From Platanthera guangdongensis (lineage: Eukaryota > Streptophyta > Magnoliopsida > Asparagales > Orchidaceae), in NCBI GenBank assembly GCA_039583875.1, contig CM077160.1, positions 109,259,530 to 109,323,529 of the forward strand: a stretch of DNA of 64,000 nt. Reading direction: 5' to 3'. The notes under the pieces were generated by a model. That model had not been told where the DNA came from. It saw only the letters and a list, made by a program, of their open reading frames with translations, and did not search any database. The stretch's first letter is position 1, and each line of letters begins with the position of its first letter. The position numbers were made by a program, and so were the translations under genes. Below, piece by piece: positions 63,866 through 64,000 of this stretch.

Positions 63866-64000
63866 GGGTCTGTTTGGGACAGCTCTGGCGGATTGAAAGC
63901 TGCTGTCTCGGATAGAGCTGTTGAAATAGTTTTGGGGAGCAGCATTTTGAAAAGCTGCAGAGTGTTTGGGCGTTATGGCAGAAGTAGGTTTGAAGAGCGA
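63866..64000. mobile_element. Start of a small DNA transposon running off the window
   Basis: GGGTCTGTTTGGGACAGCTC resembles the widespread plant terminal repeat GGG(T/G)CTGTTTGG of hAT-like MITEs, and the purine-poor 'gcagc' / 'agctgc' rich sequence after it fits. It interrupts a gag fragment. The other end is beyond 64000, so this is tentative. Confidence 0.4.

Overview
This window comes from a plant nuclear genome, probably a dicot, in a repeat-rich intergenic region. Almost everything with a recognisable origin is a retrotransposon or a small DNA transposon. The elements belong to plant-typical groups: Ty1/copia including a Sirevirus-like family, Ty3/gypsy chromoviruses, plant LINEs, and hAT- or Mutator-like non-autonomous elements. 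Only one piece looks like a host gene: an exon at 59089-59617 (+) encoding the end of an SLH domain plus a coiled coil, with good splice sites on both sides. I saw no tRNA, rRNA, CRISPR array or bacterial-style operon.

Layout. 1-3090: degenerate LINE (-). 3235-13835: remains of a copia element with INT and RT pieces. It is split by a 5.3 kb insertion (6117-11428, near-match site duplication), which itself carries a solo LTR (6286-7634, duplication TCCAT), and by a second solo LTR (11693-13721, duplication GACAT). 13836-16203: AT-rich non-coding sequence with gypsy-like LTR character. 16209-30868: copia element A (+, duplication CTCTT), hit by a hAT-like MITE (17786-18707), by a second 0.9 kb non-autonomous element (19541-20477), and by a Sirevirus-like element B1 (22699-30724, -, duplication GAGAG). 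30874-39960: fragments of several Ty3/gypsy elements, among them two chromovirus pol fragments (31440-33050 and 37090-39950, both -). 40766-57804: Sirevirus-like element B2 (-, duplication AAGGC), which contains a young copia element C (50961-56181, -, duplication AAAAT). 57810-58615: LINE fragment that was B2's target. 58620-60957: the host exon and flanks. 60958-64000: probable copia LTR, leader and gag (+), cut by the start of another small transposon at the window edge.

How the parts relate. None of the elements is intact. All carry stops, frameshifts or large deletions, although B1, B2 and C keep long open stretches. The nesting gives a relative order: C is younger than B2, and B1 is younger than copia A. 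C's two LTRs differ at 3 of 175 positions by my reading, while B2's 1.5 kb LTRs differ clearly more, which agrees with the nesting.

The most interesting material is the B family. It has an extra 0.9-0.96 k-codon ORF after pol. A short palindromic motif (TCGTCGA, 8-base spacer, TCGACGA) is repeated in its LTRs, in the spacer before the extra ORF, and inside its gag coding region. One B copy (B1) carries an inverted duplication of an LTR end whose turning point falls in that same motif. All calls come from reading the sequence and its translations; no alignment or database search was run.
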